NCBI GenBank assembly: GCA_023953695.1
Contig: JAMLJG010000025.1
Coordinates: forward strand, 1-32,607
DNA from: Kiritimatiellia bacterium
Lineage (GTDB): Bacteria; Verrucomicrobiota; Kiritimatiellia; CAIVKH01
Direction of reading: 5' to 3'
Length of the DNA stretch: 32,607 nucleotides
The position numbers and the translations under genes were made by a program. This document shows positions 16,515 through 24,678 of the stretch, one piece after another. The notes beneath the pieces are model-generated. The model saw nothing but the letters and a program-made list of their open reading frames with translations, had not been told where the DNA came from and ran no database searches. Positions within the stretch are counted from its first letter, which is position 1. Each line of letters begins with the position of its first letter.

Positions 16515-16871
16515 CTATTTACTCTTCGCCGCAGCAGCAGCATCAATGAGCTTGAGATACTTCTCCGGATTGGCCTGGAACTTCTTCAAGCACCGCTTGC
16601 AGCACAGGCGAACCAACCGATCCGGCTGCCCCTCGCTCTTATACACATAATTGACCGGCTCATCGCCATCCCCGCTCGCCAACGGCTCATCCGACACCAC
16701 GCACACATTCAGCGGATAGGCCGCAATCGCCGCCGCCGAAACACCCGCATCTGCCTTCGCCGCCGCGTGATCGCCATGATCCCCATGCGCAAACACAGGC
16801 CCCGACAACCCCATAAACAACCCCGCCGCCAACGCAACCGCCGCCAAACCCAAACTCAACCGATCACTCAT
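16515..16871 (-). CDS. Secreted YHS/TRASH-like metal-binding protein
   Basis: A 118-residue exported protein. The signal peptide covers residues 1-28 (cleavage after VFA). The mature chain begins with a histidine-rich HGDHGDH stretch, then Ala-rich residues. A compact domain follows with Cys57 in PLNVCVVSDEPL and Cys90-Cys91-x2-Cys94 in VRLCCKRCLKKFQANPEKYLKLI. This resembles the YHS/TRASH type of metal-binding module, in which the cysteines bind copper or similar ions. With the DUF2231-like partner it may form a small metal or haem handling unit (inference). The ATG at 16871 follows AAGGAG; an in-frame ATG at 16886 lacks a site. Confidence 0.75.
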   Translation of the reverse strand: MSDRLSLGLAAVALAAGLFMGLSGPVFAHGDHGDHAAAKADAGVSAAAIAAYPLNVCVVSDEPLASGDGDEPVNYVYKSEGQPDRLVRLCCKRCLKKFQANPEKYLKLIDAAAAAKSK

Positions 16872-16899
16872 GGTCAACTCCTTCAAGTTTCAACGCCCA

Positions 16900-16928
16900 A
16901 CCATAGCACAACTCCGCGCCATTCGCAA
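16900..16928 (-). promoter_or_regulatory. Candidate promoter next to the palindrome pair
   Basis: On the minus strand TTGCGA (16928-16923) is followed after 17 bases by TATGGT (16905-16900), upstream of the YHS-like gene. The nearer palindrome ends 4 bases before the -35 element, a position suited to an activator. Confidence 0.45.
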
Positions 16929-16932
16929 AAAG

Positions 16933-16979
16933 TTCCAACGCTTGGAAGTTCCGCGCAACTCGACTTCCAACCCTTGGAA
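16933..16979. repeat. Pair of phased TTCCAA-N3-TTGGAA palindromes
   Basis: Copies lie at 16933-16947 (centre CGC) and 16965-16979 (centre CCC), with start-to-start distance 32. In the second copy the symmetry extends three more bases on each side. The pair lies 14 bases after the BtuF-like stop and 61 bases before the YHS-like start codon. Confidence 0.9.
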
Positions 16980-16993
16980 GTCTTGCGCCCCGC

Positions 16994-17875
16994 TCAGCGA
17001 GTCGGTTGGACAGCCGCGCCTTTGTCCGCCCGATCGTGGCTCTCCAGAAAATCGGCCAACGCTTCCGCGCCCTGCAACCAGCGCGGCCCCGGTCGCAAGA
17101 GCCAATCGGATGGAATCGTCGCACAAATCGCGTCTCGCTTCACCGCTCCCAACGATTTCCAGCCGGGCCGTCGGGCCAGAAACGCCGCACTCGGCTCCGC
17201 CTGCGGGATCATGTAGGCCAGCACGATCACATCCGGCTTCTCCGACAATACCCACTCCGCGCTCACGTGCGCGTATGGCTCGCGCAACGCAGCGCCAATG
17301 CTCCGACCGCCAGCCAGCGAAATCAGATCTGTCACGAACGATTCGCGACCCGGTGTCGTCAGCGGGTCGCTCCACACCTCAAAGTAGACGCGCGGCCGCT
17401 CCTTGCCCGCCCAATAGGCGCTCGCGCGCGTCGCCAACGCGTCGCGCCGATGCTGCGCGCGCTCCACCCAAGCCGCTGCGCCCGCTTCATCTCCCAACGC
17501 AACGCCGAGCTTCCGCACCGCATCGAGCATTTGCCCCCAGCTTTCGCATGGCAATCGCCGATACTCGATGCCCGCCGCGCGAAGTGTCTGGGCCAAGCCC
17601 GGCCGCTCCAAATCAGTGCTGACCACAAGGTCCGGCTTTTCGCGAAGCAACCACTCGACATTGGGCCGCCCAAACGAACCCGCCACCGGCAACGCCAACG
17701 CTTCCGGCGGAAAATCGCACGCATCCGAACGCGCGATCAAGCGATCGCCCCAACCGGCATCGAAAATCAGCTCCGTCAGCGACGGCGCAAGACTCACCAC
17801 GCGCCGCGCTGGCGACTCGGCAAAGCCGACGCACGCCACCAACACCAACGCGCAACACAACAGCCACGTTTTCAT
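16994..17875 (-). CDS. BtuF-like periplasmic binding protein of a cobalamin/iron-type ABC importer
   Basis: A 293-residue exported protein. Its signal peptide (1-19) contains an LVAC sequence that could act as a lipobox, or cleavage may follow GFA. The mature protein has the class III binding-protein pattern: RVVSLAPSLTELIFDAGWGDRLIARSDACDFPPEA, VEWLLREKPDLVV, VYFEVWSDPLTTPGRESFVTDLISLAGG and the closing SEKPDVIVLAYM segment. The nearest known group is BtuF-type (corrinoid) binding proteins. No permease or ATPase is adjacent, so the importer is encoded elsewhere. It starts 14 bases after the amylase stop, so it is in a shared transcript by spacing. The ATG at 17875 follows GGGGA. Confidence 0.85.
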   Translation of the reverse strand: MKTWLLCCALVLVACVGFAESPARRVVSLAPSLTELIFDAGWGDRLIARSDACDFPPEALALPVAGSFGRPNVEWLLREKPDLVVSTDLERPGLAQTLRAAGIEYRRLPCESWGQMLDAVRKLGVALGDEAGAAAWVERAQHRRDALATRASAYWAGKERPRVYFEVWSDPLTTPGRESFVTDLISLAGGRSIGAALREPYAHVSAEWVLSEKPDVIVLAYMIPQAEPSAAFLARRPGWKSLGAVKRDAICATIPSDWLLRPGPRWLQGAEALADFLESHDRADKGAAVQPTR

Positions 17876-17889
17876 TCCGTCCCCGCGCC

Positions 17890-20800
17890 TCATTCCACCG
17901 TGATGCGATAGAATCGGCGGCCCTCCGCCGGCGCGGACTGGGTGGTGTTGGTGCCCTGATCGTCCACAAACGTGAAGACACCGCCCGTCGCACTGTTTTC
18001 CTGCCACGTGCCGATGCCGTTTCCGGCATTCGCAAACGGCGACCACACGACGCCGTTCGTGTAGTTGCCGTCGGCAAAATAGATTCGATAGAAGCGGCCC
18101 GAAACCGTCGGCACAACAACGCTCGTCCCCTGCGCGAGAGCCTGCACGCGGAACCGCGAGTTCGCGTTCGTCGGCGAAGTGCCCGCAATGTATTCATCGA
18201 AGTTGGACTGGCCATCGGCATCCGCATCGTCGCCCGGATCGGTCGCCAGGTCGGCGAAGTGCGTGATTTCCCAATCGTCGCCGAGCCCATCGCCGTCATA
18301 ATCGAACGGCACCACAATCTGCACGATGTTCGTGACAACGCTGTTGCTCGCGCCCTGCTGATCGTCCGCGCTGAACACGGCGTAGTTCGTCGTGTTGACA
18401 AACGAAACGGGCAGCGCGGTCCACGAAAACACGCCGTTTGTGAACGTCGCGCCTGCGGGCCCGCTGACGTAATTCGTCGTCACCGGATCGCTGTCGGCAT
18501 CCGTGACCGATACCACAAAACTCGTCGTCGCGCCGAGCGCGAGCATCTGCATCGGCGGCAGATGAATCACCGGCGCCTGATTTTCCGCCGCGGGCGCCTC
18601 CTCAATCTTAAGGTATTGCACCACCTGCCCATCCGCCGTAATCGCGGGGCCTTCCGCGCCGCCGCCGAGATCCACGTAGAAGCCGTTGTCATAGAGGTCC
18701 TGCCCCGTGCGCGGCCACCCGTTCGTGAGATAGGCGGAGGCATCGCTGGAGGCGAGATTCCGCACGCGATAGGTCTTGCCCGTGTCGAGGCCGAGCAGGC
18801 TCCACGCGCCGGTCAAATCATAGACCGCCGTCGCGGAGAAATGCGCCTCGCCGTGGCGGAGAAACAGCGAGAACGCGAACACGACATCGCTCGTGGATGG
18901 CGACGCATACGGCGTTTCGTATTTCGCTACCGCAAAAATTGACCCCTCTTCCCCGCCGCCCAGCTTGCTCAAGAAGTATTGATTGGGACTCCGCAGCGCG
19001 GGCGAGTTGTGTCGCGCCCAATTCACGCGGCCATACCACTGCGGAAGGCCGTCGGAATAGTCGGGGTGCTGCTCCCAAACCGTGAGCTTGTTCCACTGCT
19101 TGAAGTGCGGAATCCACTTCCCGAAGTTCTGCTCGTGCTGCGTGAGGAATCCATCGTTCTTGTTGTTGGGGTCATCGGGGTTGAATTGCTGAATGCCCCA
19201 CTCCTGCCCGTAGAACACCATCGGCAATCCGGCCACGGACGACACGGCGGCATAGCGCGAGGCGACCATCCACGGATCGTTGTCCGGCATCACTTCGTCA
19301 TGCCCGGTGAGATTCAACAGAATCGCGCCGCCGCTGTAGGCATCGCGCCGATCTTCGAGCGCTTGCCGCAACTGCCACGATTGATTGATCTTTTCCTGCG
19401 TGAAGCGGAACACGAGGTTCTCGTTCAAGATGTCGAAGTGCCGATTCGACCGATAGCCGGGAATGCCGCCGTCGAGCGTCTCCGCCATGAAGACGAAGTT
19501 CCACTTCATCTTGCGCGTGCGGTTGATGATGTATTCCCAGAGCTGAGGCGGGAGCCCCTGCCCAAAGTCGCAGCGCAGCGCGTCAATGCCCAAATCGTCC
19601 GACGCCGCATCGAGATTGTTGGTCGGATGCCCCGTCTTCTTGAGCCAGAACTCCGTGTAGTAGCCGAAGTATTTCCAAAGCGCGACGTTGTCCGCGCTCA
19701 TTCCGGAATAGTCATACACATCGTCTTCGTTGAGATAATCGCCATTGTTGTCCGGATTGTGGCGCACGAGCGCGGAATATTTCCCGAAATACAGCTCCGC
19801 CACATCGTCCCACTTGCCGAAGTCGCCGCGGTCCGGCGCGGTCGCAATGTCGTTGTCATAGACGCCGTTGTAGAACGTCGCGGGCTCGCCGTAGTCCTGC
19901 CAGTGCGCATACCAACCGGGTCGCACGCCGGGCAGGCTCTGCGCTGCGTTTGTCGCGAATCCGAGATCCACGCCACCCTGCCCCATCACCGCATCCCACG
20001 CGGTATGGTTGAACACGCCGTCGAGCATGATGTTCACGGTGCCAACTCCGCCGGTGTGCGTGTCGCACTGAAAAACGAAATTGGTGAATTCCGCCATCGC
20101 GCCCGCTTCCGTCTCATCGCGGCCCAGCAGCGGAGCCACGGCAAAATAGTCGCGCGTCGCATACGGACTGCCCGGCTCGTAGCCGCTCGGGTCGCCGCGC
20201 GTGGTGTCCGCGCTCGGGTGAATCGGCTGAAACCAGAGGCTGTTGACCTGAATCTTGTCGAGGTAGCCGAGATTGAAATTCGTGAAGCTGTCCGGATCGC
20301 CAGTCAGCAGATCCGCAAACGTGCTGCGCCCATTCTTGTCGTTGCTCGTCGCCTTGACGGTCAGCGGATTGACCTCATACAGCGTCATCGTCAACGCCTT
20401 CTTCGGCGACACGACAATCGCGTGGTCTCGCCGCCCTTCACTCGAATACCAAATCCAATTCGTGTTCCCCGCAACCTGATAGCGCGCGGTCAGGCGATAG
20501 GCCCCCGTCTTGCTCACGGTCCCCGTCCACGCATACTCGCGCCCGCCAAGCGCGGTCATCGGATACGCGCGATAGTACGCGCCGGTGTCGTTGGTCGTGA
20601 TGCTGTTTCCGTCTGGCGGCTTGATACCGTCCGGAATCGAATCGCTGTTGAAATCCACATCGGCAAAATCGCGGCGATCGAGGTTCGAAAAAACCTCAAC
20701 GCGCTCCACCGAAGCCGTGCCCGGAATCGTGTAGCTGACCGAGACGGTCTCCACATCGCCCTCGCGCTCATCCACAAAGAACTTCGTCGCGGAATAGTCC

Positions 20801-22848
20801 GCGTTCTTTCCGTTGACCCGCAGCCCATCCGCGCCCGGAACATGAAGCGAGAAGACGAACTCTTTGTCGTCCTGCGCCTCTGTATTGTACTCGGCAAAGC
20901 GCTGCAATCCCGCGCCGTTCCAAGCGCCGATCTTGTAGCGAATGTCGCCCGTCAGCGGCAGGTTGGTGACGGTCACGCGCCACCACATCGCCTCGCCGTT
21001 CGGCGAAGAATCCTCCTCCGTGTGATCGAAGGACATCGGCGCCACCTGCGTATCGCCCGACCCCACGCCTTTGTCCAGGACGCTAACGGCGCTTCCATTC
21101 GTCGTGTAGTAAAGCACGGCGTTGTCCACCCAGCGATTGCTGCCGCTGCCATCGGTGTATCCAATTTTCACCCAGAACTGCACCGCGCCCGAGCCGACAA
21201 CCACGCGGTTCGAATTGTGCCACAGGAAACCCGCCTCCGAGCCCGGCGCGCCCCCATACGTGAACGCGAACGGACTCGCCTGCGCCGCGGACTCCAGCGA
21301 AAAAGTCGTCGAAGCCGCGCCGCCATTCGTCGTTCCGACCCACGTCGTCCCGCGATCGGCATAATCCACGCGCAGGTAATACTCCACCTCGTTCGTCGCC
21401 GCATACGTCCCGGCCGGAATCCGCGAGAACCAGTATTTGTTGTTCCCCTGCTGACTGTCGAACGAGAGATTGGTGGACGCCCACGCGCCGCCGCCCACCA
21501 AGCGGTGAAACACAACACCGCCCGTCTGATCGCCCGTCGTCCCGCTGCCCTGGAACTGATTGCCGCTGTAAATATAGACATCGTTATTCGTGAACACATT
21601 GAGCGGATTGCGCATCGTCACGCCCGGCGGCTCGGCGCTCGCCGGAAGATGCCACGCATTGCCGAGATTCGCATCCGCGCCATACGAAAACCGGAACGGC
21701 GCCGCCTGCGCCGCCGACTCGCTCAAGCTCAACACATTGCCAACCCCGCCATTGGTCGTTCCAATGAACGTGGTGTTGTGATCCGTCGCGGTGACGCGCA
21801 GGTAATACTCCACCTCATTCGTCACCGAATAGGTGTCCGCCGCAATCGCGGCAACCCAGTACTGATTGAACGCCGTCGAGCTGTCGAATGAACCCGTATT
21901 CGTCACCCACGCGCTGCCGCCGACGAGGCGGTGAATCAACTGCATCCCCGATTGATTCGCCGCGTTGCCGACGCCGCCCGTCTGCACCCCGCTATAAAAA
22001 TAGATCGCCTGCGAAGCCGACGCGCCGTTCGTCGGCGGATTGCGCATAAACGCGCCGCTCGGCTCCGCATTCGTCGGAAAATGCCACGCATTCATCGCGC
22101 CCGCGCGATACGCATAATTCGTCGCCCCCGCCGTCTTGCCGCGCAGCGTGCAGAGATCGAAGTTCGCGGCCAGCACATTCGAGGGCATCGTGGAGGTCAA
22201 CACGTAGTAATACACCCGCGTCCCCGCCCCCTGCGCCGGAATCGTCGCCGTATAATTCGTGCCGCTCCCCGTCGCGGCGGCCAGCGCGCTGTTCGTGAAG
22301 TTGATATCGCTCGAATAGCGAACCCACACCGTCTCCTGCGCGCTCTTCGCCGCGCTCAAACCAATCGCCACACTCACCGCGCCGGTGGATGCGGTCGCGC
22401 TGTTGTCGGACACCGACGTCGGCGACACCGGATCGCCCGAGGTCTCCATCACGGCATACGGCCGATCCCAATAATAGCTCGGATCCCCCAACCGAAAGGT
22501 GTAGCGATTCCCACTCGTGTGGCCCCCGAGCGAAAGATTGCCCGGCGACGCACCGTTGAACCGAGCAAACCCGAGCGAGCTGTTCTTCACCGCATTGGTG
22601 GAGCCACTCACAAATCCCCAGTTCGTGCTCCAGTTGCCCAGCCGATCAAACTTGAACCCCGAGCTCGCCGCCGTATTCGTCGCCGTGACGGTCACCATGT
22701 AGACGTTGCCAAACGCCGAATCGAGCGACATCGAGTGACTCGTTGTCCACTGATTGATATCGCCACGCACAAACTCCGCGCGCGCAGTCCCGCAAAGGAA
22801 CGCAGACACAGCGAAGACCATAGCACCCCGGATCACAGACTTTTTCAT
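17890..22848 (-). CDS. Very large secreted GH13 alpha-amylase family protein
   Basis: A 1652-residue exported glycoside hydrolase. The signal peptide ends near residue 25. Two tandem ~135-residue repeats cover about 254-390 and 398-532; beta-sandwich modules follow to ~820. The GH13 barrel lies at about 820-1300: DGVFNH (Asp943-His948), ALRCDFGQG (nucleophile Asp1094, Arg1092), MAETLDGG (acid/base Glu1123) and TGHDE (Asp1184), so the catalytic triad is complete. Gly replaces the usual Asn before the last His-Asp. A cadherin/Ig-like domain (~1425-1512), a TSP3-like calcium motif (DYDGDGLGDDWE) and a terminal module ending FYRITVE follow. It probably degrades alpha-glucans outside the cell. The ATG at 22848 follows GAGGGGGAG. 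Confidence 0.92.
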   Translation of the reverse strand: MKKSVIRGAMVFAVSAFLCGTARAEFVRGDINQWTTSHSMSLDSAFGNVYMVTVTATNTAASSGFKFDRLGNWSTNWGFVSGSTNAVKNSSLGFARFNGASPGNLSLGGHTSGNRYTFRLGDPSYYWDRPYAVMETSGDPVSPTSVSDNSATASTGAVSVAIGLSAAKSAQETVWVRYSSDINFTNSALAAATGSGTNYTATIPAQGAGTRVYYYVLTSTMPSNVLAANFDLCTLRGKTAGATNYAYRAGAMNAWHFPTNAEPSGAFMRNPPTNGASASQAIYFYSGVQTGGVGNAANQSGMQLIHRLVGGSAWVTNTGSFDSSTAFNQYWVAAIAADTYSVTNEVEYYLRVTATDHNTTFIGTTNGGVGNVLSLSESAAQAAPFRFSYGADANLGNAWHLPASAEPPGVTMRNPLNVFTNNDVYIYSGNQFQGSGTTGDQTGGVVFHRLVGGGAWASTNLSFDSQQGNNKYWFSRIPAGTYAATNEVEYYLRVDYADRGTTWVGTTNGGAASTTFSLESAAQASPFAFTYGGAPGSEAGFLWHNSNRVVVGSGAVQFWVKIGYTDGSGSNRWVDNAVLYYTTNGSAVSVLDKGVGSGDTQVAPMSFDHTEEDSSPNGEAMWWRVTVTNLPLTGDIRYKIGAWNGAGLQRFAEYNTEAQDDKEFVFSLHVPGADGLRVNGKNADYSATKFFVDEREGDVETVSVSYTIPGTASVERVEVFSNLDRRDFADVDFNSDSIPDGIKPPDGNSITTNDTGAYYRAYPMTALGGREYAWTGTVSKTGAYRLTARYQVAGNTNWIWYSSEGRRDHAIVVSPKKALTMTLYEVNPLTVKATSNDKNGRSTFADLLTGDPDSFTNFNLGYLDKIQVNSLWFQPIHPSADTTRGDPSGYEPGSPYATRDYFAVAPLLGRDETEAGAMAEFTNFVFQCDTHTGGVGTVNIMLDGVFNHTAWDAVMGQGGVDLGFATNAAQSLPGVRPGWYAHWQDYGEPATFYNGVYDNDIATAPDRGDFGKWDDVAELYFGKYSALVRHNPDNNGDYLNEDDVYDYSGMSADNVALWKYFGYYTEFWLKKTGHPTNNLDAASDDLGIDALRCDFGQGLPPQLWEYIINRTRKMKWNFVFMAETLDGGIPGYRSNRHFDILNENLVFRFTQEKINQSWQLRQALEDRRDAYSGGAILLNLTGHDEVMPDNDPWMVASRYAAVSSVAGLPMVFYGQEWGIQQFNPDDPNNKNDGFLTQHEQNFGKWIPHFKQWNKLTVWEQHPDYSDGLPQWYGRVNWARHNSPALRSPNQYFLSKLGGGEEGSIFAVAKYETPYASPSTSDVVFAFSLFLRHGEAHFSATAVYDLTGAWSLLGLDTGKTYRVRNLASSDASAYLTNGWPRTGQDLYDNGFYVDLGGGAEGPAITADGQVVQYLKIEEAPAAENQAPVIHLPPMQMLALGATTSFVVSVTDADSDPVTTNYVSGPAGATFTNGVFSWTALPVSFVNTTNYAVFSADDQQGASNSVVTNIVQIVVPFDYDGDGLGDDWEITHFADLATDPGDDADADGQSNFDEYIAGTSPTNANSRFRVQALAQGTSVVVPTVSGRFYRIYFADGNYTNGVVWSPFANAGNGIGTWQENSATGGVFTFVDDQGTNTTQSAPAEGRRFYRITVE
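21253..22089 (-). repeat. Two tandem ~135-residue repeats inside the amylase
   Basis: The segments 22089-21679 and 21657-21253 encode matching units. Each begins AWH[FL]P.[NS]AEP, runs through a shared HRLVGG.AW segment and a TNEVEYYLRV segment, and ends AAQA.PF.F.YG. They look like duplicated beta-sandwich modules, possibly carbohydrate-binding. Confidence 0.8.
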
Positions 22849-22964
22849 CACTCCCCCTCTTCAGAAAATCATCCGGGGACCCGCCAGCGCTTCGCCCCGA
22901 AACGACACACCCTCACCGCCCGCGCGAAGCGCGCAAGCATCAAACCTGCACCGTGCTCTCTTTT

Positions 22965-23258
22965 CTACCGCCCCGCGCGCTTGATGTTGAACTTGCGCGT
23001 GGTCGGCGGCGGCATACGAAACTCGCTGGGAATATCAATCCGCATCGTGCTGCCCTTGTCCTCCTGCTTGGCAGGCGTGACAAACTCGGGCCGATCCGGA
23101 ACCCGCTCTTCTTCGTGAAAAGAGGACGAAGCGCCAGGCGCGGTCGGCACCTTAATAATAGTCGCACAGGAGGGGCACTCCACGAACAGCCCCGCCATGT
23201 CGCGGGGCGCGTCGAGATTCTGACCGCACTTCGGACAATCGAAATTGATATCGCTCAT
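22965..23258 (-). CDS. Small zinc-ribbon protein
   Basis: A 97-residue cytoplasmic protein. Residues 7-36 form a zinc ribbon: FDCPKCG, sixteen residues between the second and third Cys, then CPSC and IKVPT. The remainder is a charged, Pro-rich tail containing MRIDIPSEFRMPPP. The ribbon is clearly related to that of the protein starting at 9967, and to the relic near position 92. No enzyme motif is present. It lies 116 bases upstream of the amylase start on the same strand, and divergently from the gspK-like gene at 23380. The role is unknown; co-location with secretion genes at both loci is the only clue. Confidence 0.78.
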   Translation of the reverse strand: MSDINFDCPKCGQNLDAPRDMAGLFVECPSCATIIKVPTAPGASSSFHEEERVPDRPEFVTPAKQEDKGSTMRIDIPSEFRMPPPTTRKFNIKRAGR

Positions 23259-23287
23259 ACGCGCTGTTGTTTGCTCCTGCTATGCGG

Positions 23288-23317
23288 AATATACCCCAGA
23301 TTCGCGACGGGTTACAA
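23288..23317 (-). promoter_or_regulatory. Candidate promoter of the zinc-ribbon gene
   Basis: On the minus strand TTGTAA (23317-23312) is followed after 18 bases by TATATT (23293-23288), 29 bases before the start codon at 23258. The -10 is good and the -35 moderate. Confidence 0.4.
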
Positions 23318-23379
23318 GGTCTTTCCCGCGCGTGGAAAAGATTGGCGCAAAGAGGGCTCCTGTCGCATAGTGTCAGCCT

Positions 23380-24678
23380 ATGTCGTCTTCCTCCAAATCA
23401 ATGGGTTCCGCGTTTCGCGGTTCTCGGCGCAAGGTTCGCCTCCTGATGCTCATTGCGAGCATCTTCACCCTCCTCGGCGCGGTACTCTTCGCCGGTTTGG
23501 CGCCCTTTTCGCCTCAAACTCAAGAGTCGCAACTCTTTCGCTTCGCCGCCTATTTTGGCGGCGCCAGTGTCGCCATCTTCTTGCTTCGCTTCCTTCTCTT
23601 CATCCTCCCTGATATTGTGCAGAACCGCCGCTCGCCGAGCCGCCGGATGCGCCGCGAAGAATACGCCTCCCACAGCGGCCGCCGCGCACGACGCGCCCAG
23701 CGCCATCCCGCCCAGGCCACGCAAAGCGGCGGTGTCCTGATTCTCATGCTCGTCCTCGTCGGCCTCATCGCCGCACTGCTGCTCCAGTCCCACGCGCTCA
23801 TCCGCGCCCGCAGCAACCGGCAACACGCGAGCCAGGAACGCACCCGCCTGCGCCAGGCGGCAACAGAAGCGGCGCGCGTCGCCCTGCAGCGCCTCGCGGA
23901 TGACGAAGACCTCAATGTGGACGCCACCAGCGAAACGTGGGCCGTCAAAACGGAGGAGGAATCCCCACTCGGCATTGTCACGCGCACCTCCATCCGCGAT
24001 GAGCAGGCGCGCTTTGACCTCAACAACCTCGCCATCCCGCCCGCGCCCGGTCGCCGATCCAGCGAGGACATCGCGATGGATATCCAAACGCTCTGCGGCG
24101 ACTTTTCGCCCGCGATCAAAACCGCCGCACTGCGCGATTTCATGGACGAAGACAACAGCGGCGCGCGCGAAGGCGATTTCTATCGCAAACTCCAACCGCC
24201 CCTCGCCTGTCCCAATCGCCCGCTCTATGGCTGGGGCGAAATCCTGAATGTGGACGGTTGGACGGAAGAACAGCTCGCTCGCCGACCGCGAGAGGACTCG
24301 TTTGACGGCTTCGATGCAAGCCTCGTGGATCACGTCACGCTCATCCCCGTCTCGCGGACGCGACCCATCCCCATCAACATCAACACCGCCACACGCGAAA
24401 CGCTCCGCGCGGTAATGGGCATGGATCAGGACGCGCTCGTGGACACAGTGCTCACCCTCCGCGAAATCCGCCCCATCCGTCAACTCGACGTCTTCTCCGT
24501 CACAGCGGGGCCCGGAACTTTCGATCGCCTGCAACCCTTTCTCGATGTGCGCAGCCAATACTTTCGCGTGCACACCGAGGCCGAACAAGACGGCCGCCGA
24601 CTCGGCCTCGAGGTCCTCGTCAAACGCGAGAGCAACGGCCGCGTTTCGATCCTCCAGTGGGTAGAGGAGCCGACTTGA
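23380..24678 (+). CDS. GspK-like protein with an N-terminal two-helix extension
   Basis: A 432-residue protein. From about residue 115 it follows GspK, the large tip pseudopilin: SGGVLILMLVLVGLIAALLLQS helix, RLADDEDLN, DEQARFDLNNL, DFMDEDNSGAREGDFY, LYGWGEIL and ININTATRETLRAVMGMD (a helix-hairpin-helix-like segment). The first ~80 residues instead hold two extra transmembrane helices (about 20-40 and 53-80) and a basic linker. The pseudopilin-type helix is therefore internal and would not be exposed to prepilin peptidase in the usual way. An internal ATG at 23647 (residue 90) would give a normal leader, but it has no good ribosome site. The stop overlaps the next start (TGATG). Confidence 0.75.
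   Translation: MSSSSKSMGSAFRGSRRKVRLLMLIASIFTLLGAVLFAGLAPFSPQTQESQLFRFAAYFGGASVAIFLLRFLLFILPDIVQNRRSPSRRMRREEYASHSGRRARRAQRHPAQATQSGGVLILMLVLVGLIAALLLQSHALIRARSNRQHASQERTRLRQAATEAARVALQRLADDEDLNVDATSETWAVKTEEESPLGIVTRTSIRDEQARFDLNNLAIPPAPGRRSSEDIAMDIQTLCGDFSPAIKTAALRDFMDEDNSGAREGDFYRKLQPPLACPNRPLYGWGEILNVDGWTEEQLARRPREDSFDGFDASLVDHVTLIPVSRTRPIPININTATRETLRAVMGMDQDALVDTVLTLREIRPIRQLDVFSVTAGPGTFDRLQPFLDVRSQYFRVHTEAEQDGRRLGLEVLVKRESNGRVSILQWVEEPT

Noticed and set aside
18979..21891. 970-residue plus-strand open frame
   Set aside because: It lies antisense inside the amylase gene. Its translation is Arg/Val/Ile-rich without motifs, as expected for a shadow frame in GC-rich coding DNA.
22921..22933. 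GCGCG hairpin between the zinc-ribbon gene and the amylase gene
   Set aside because: A short GC-only stem without a T run; not distinguishable from background.
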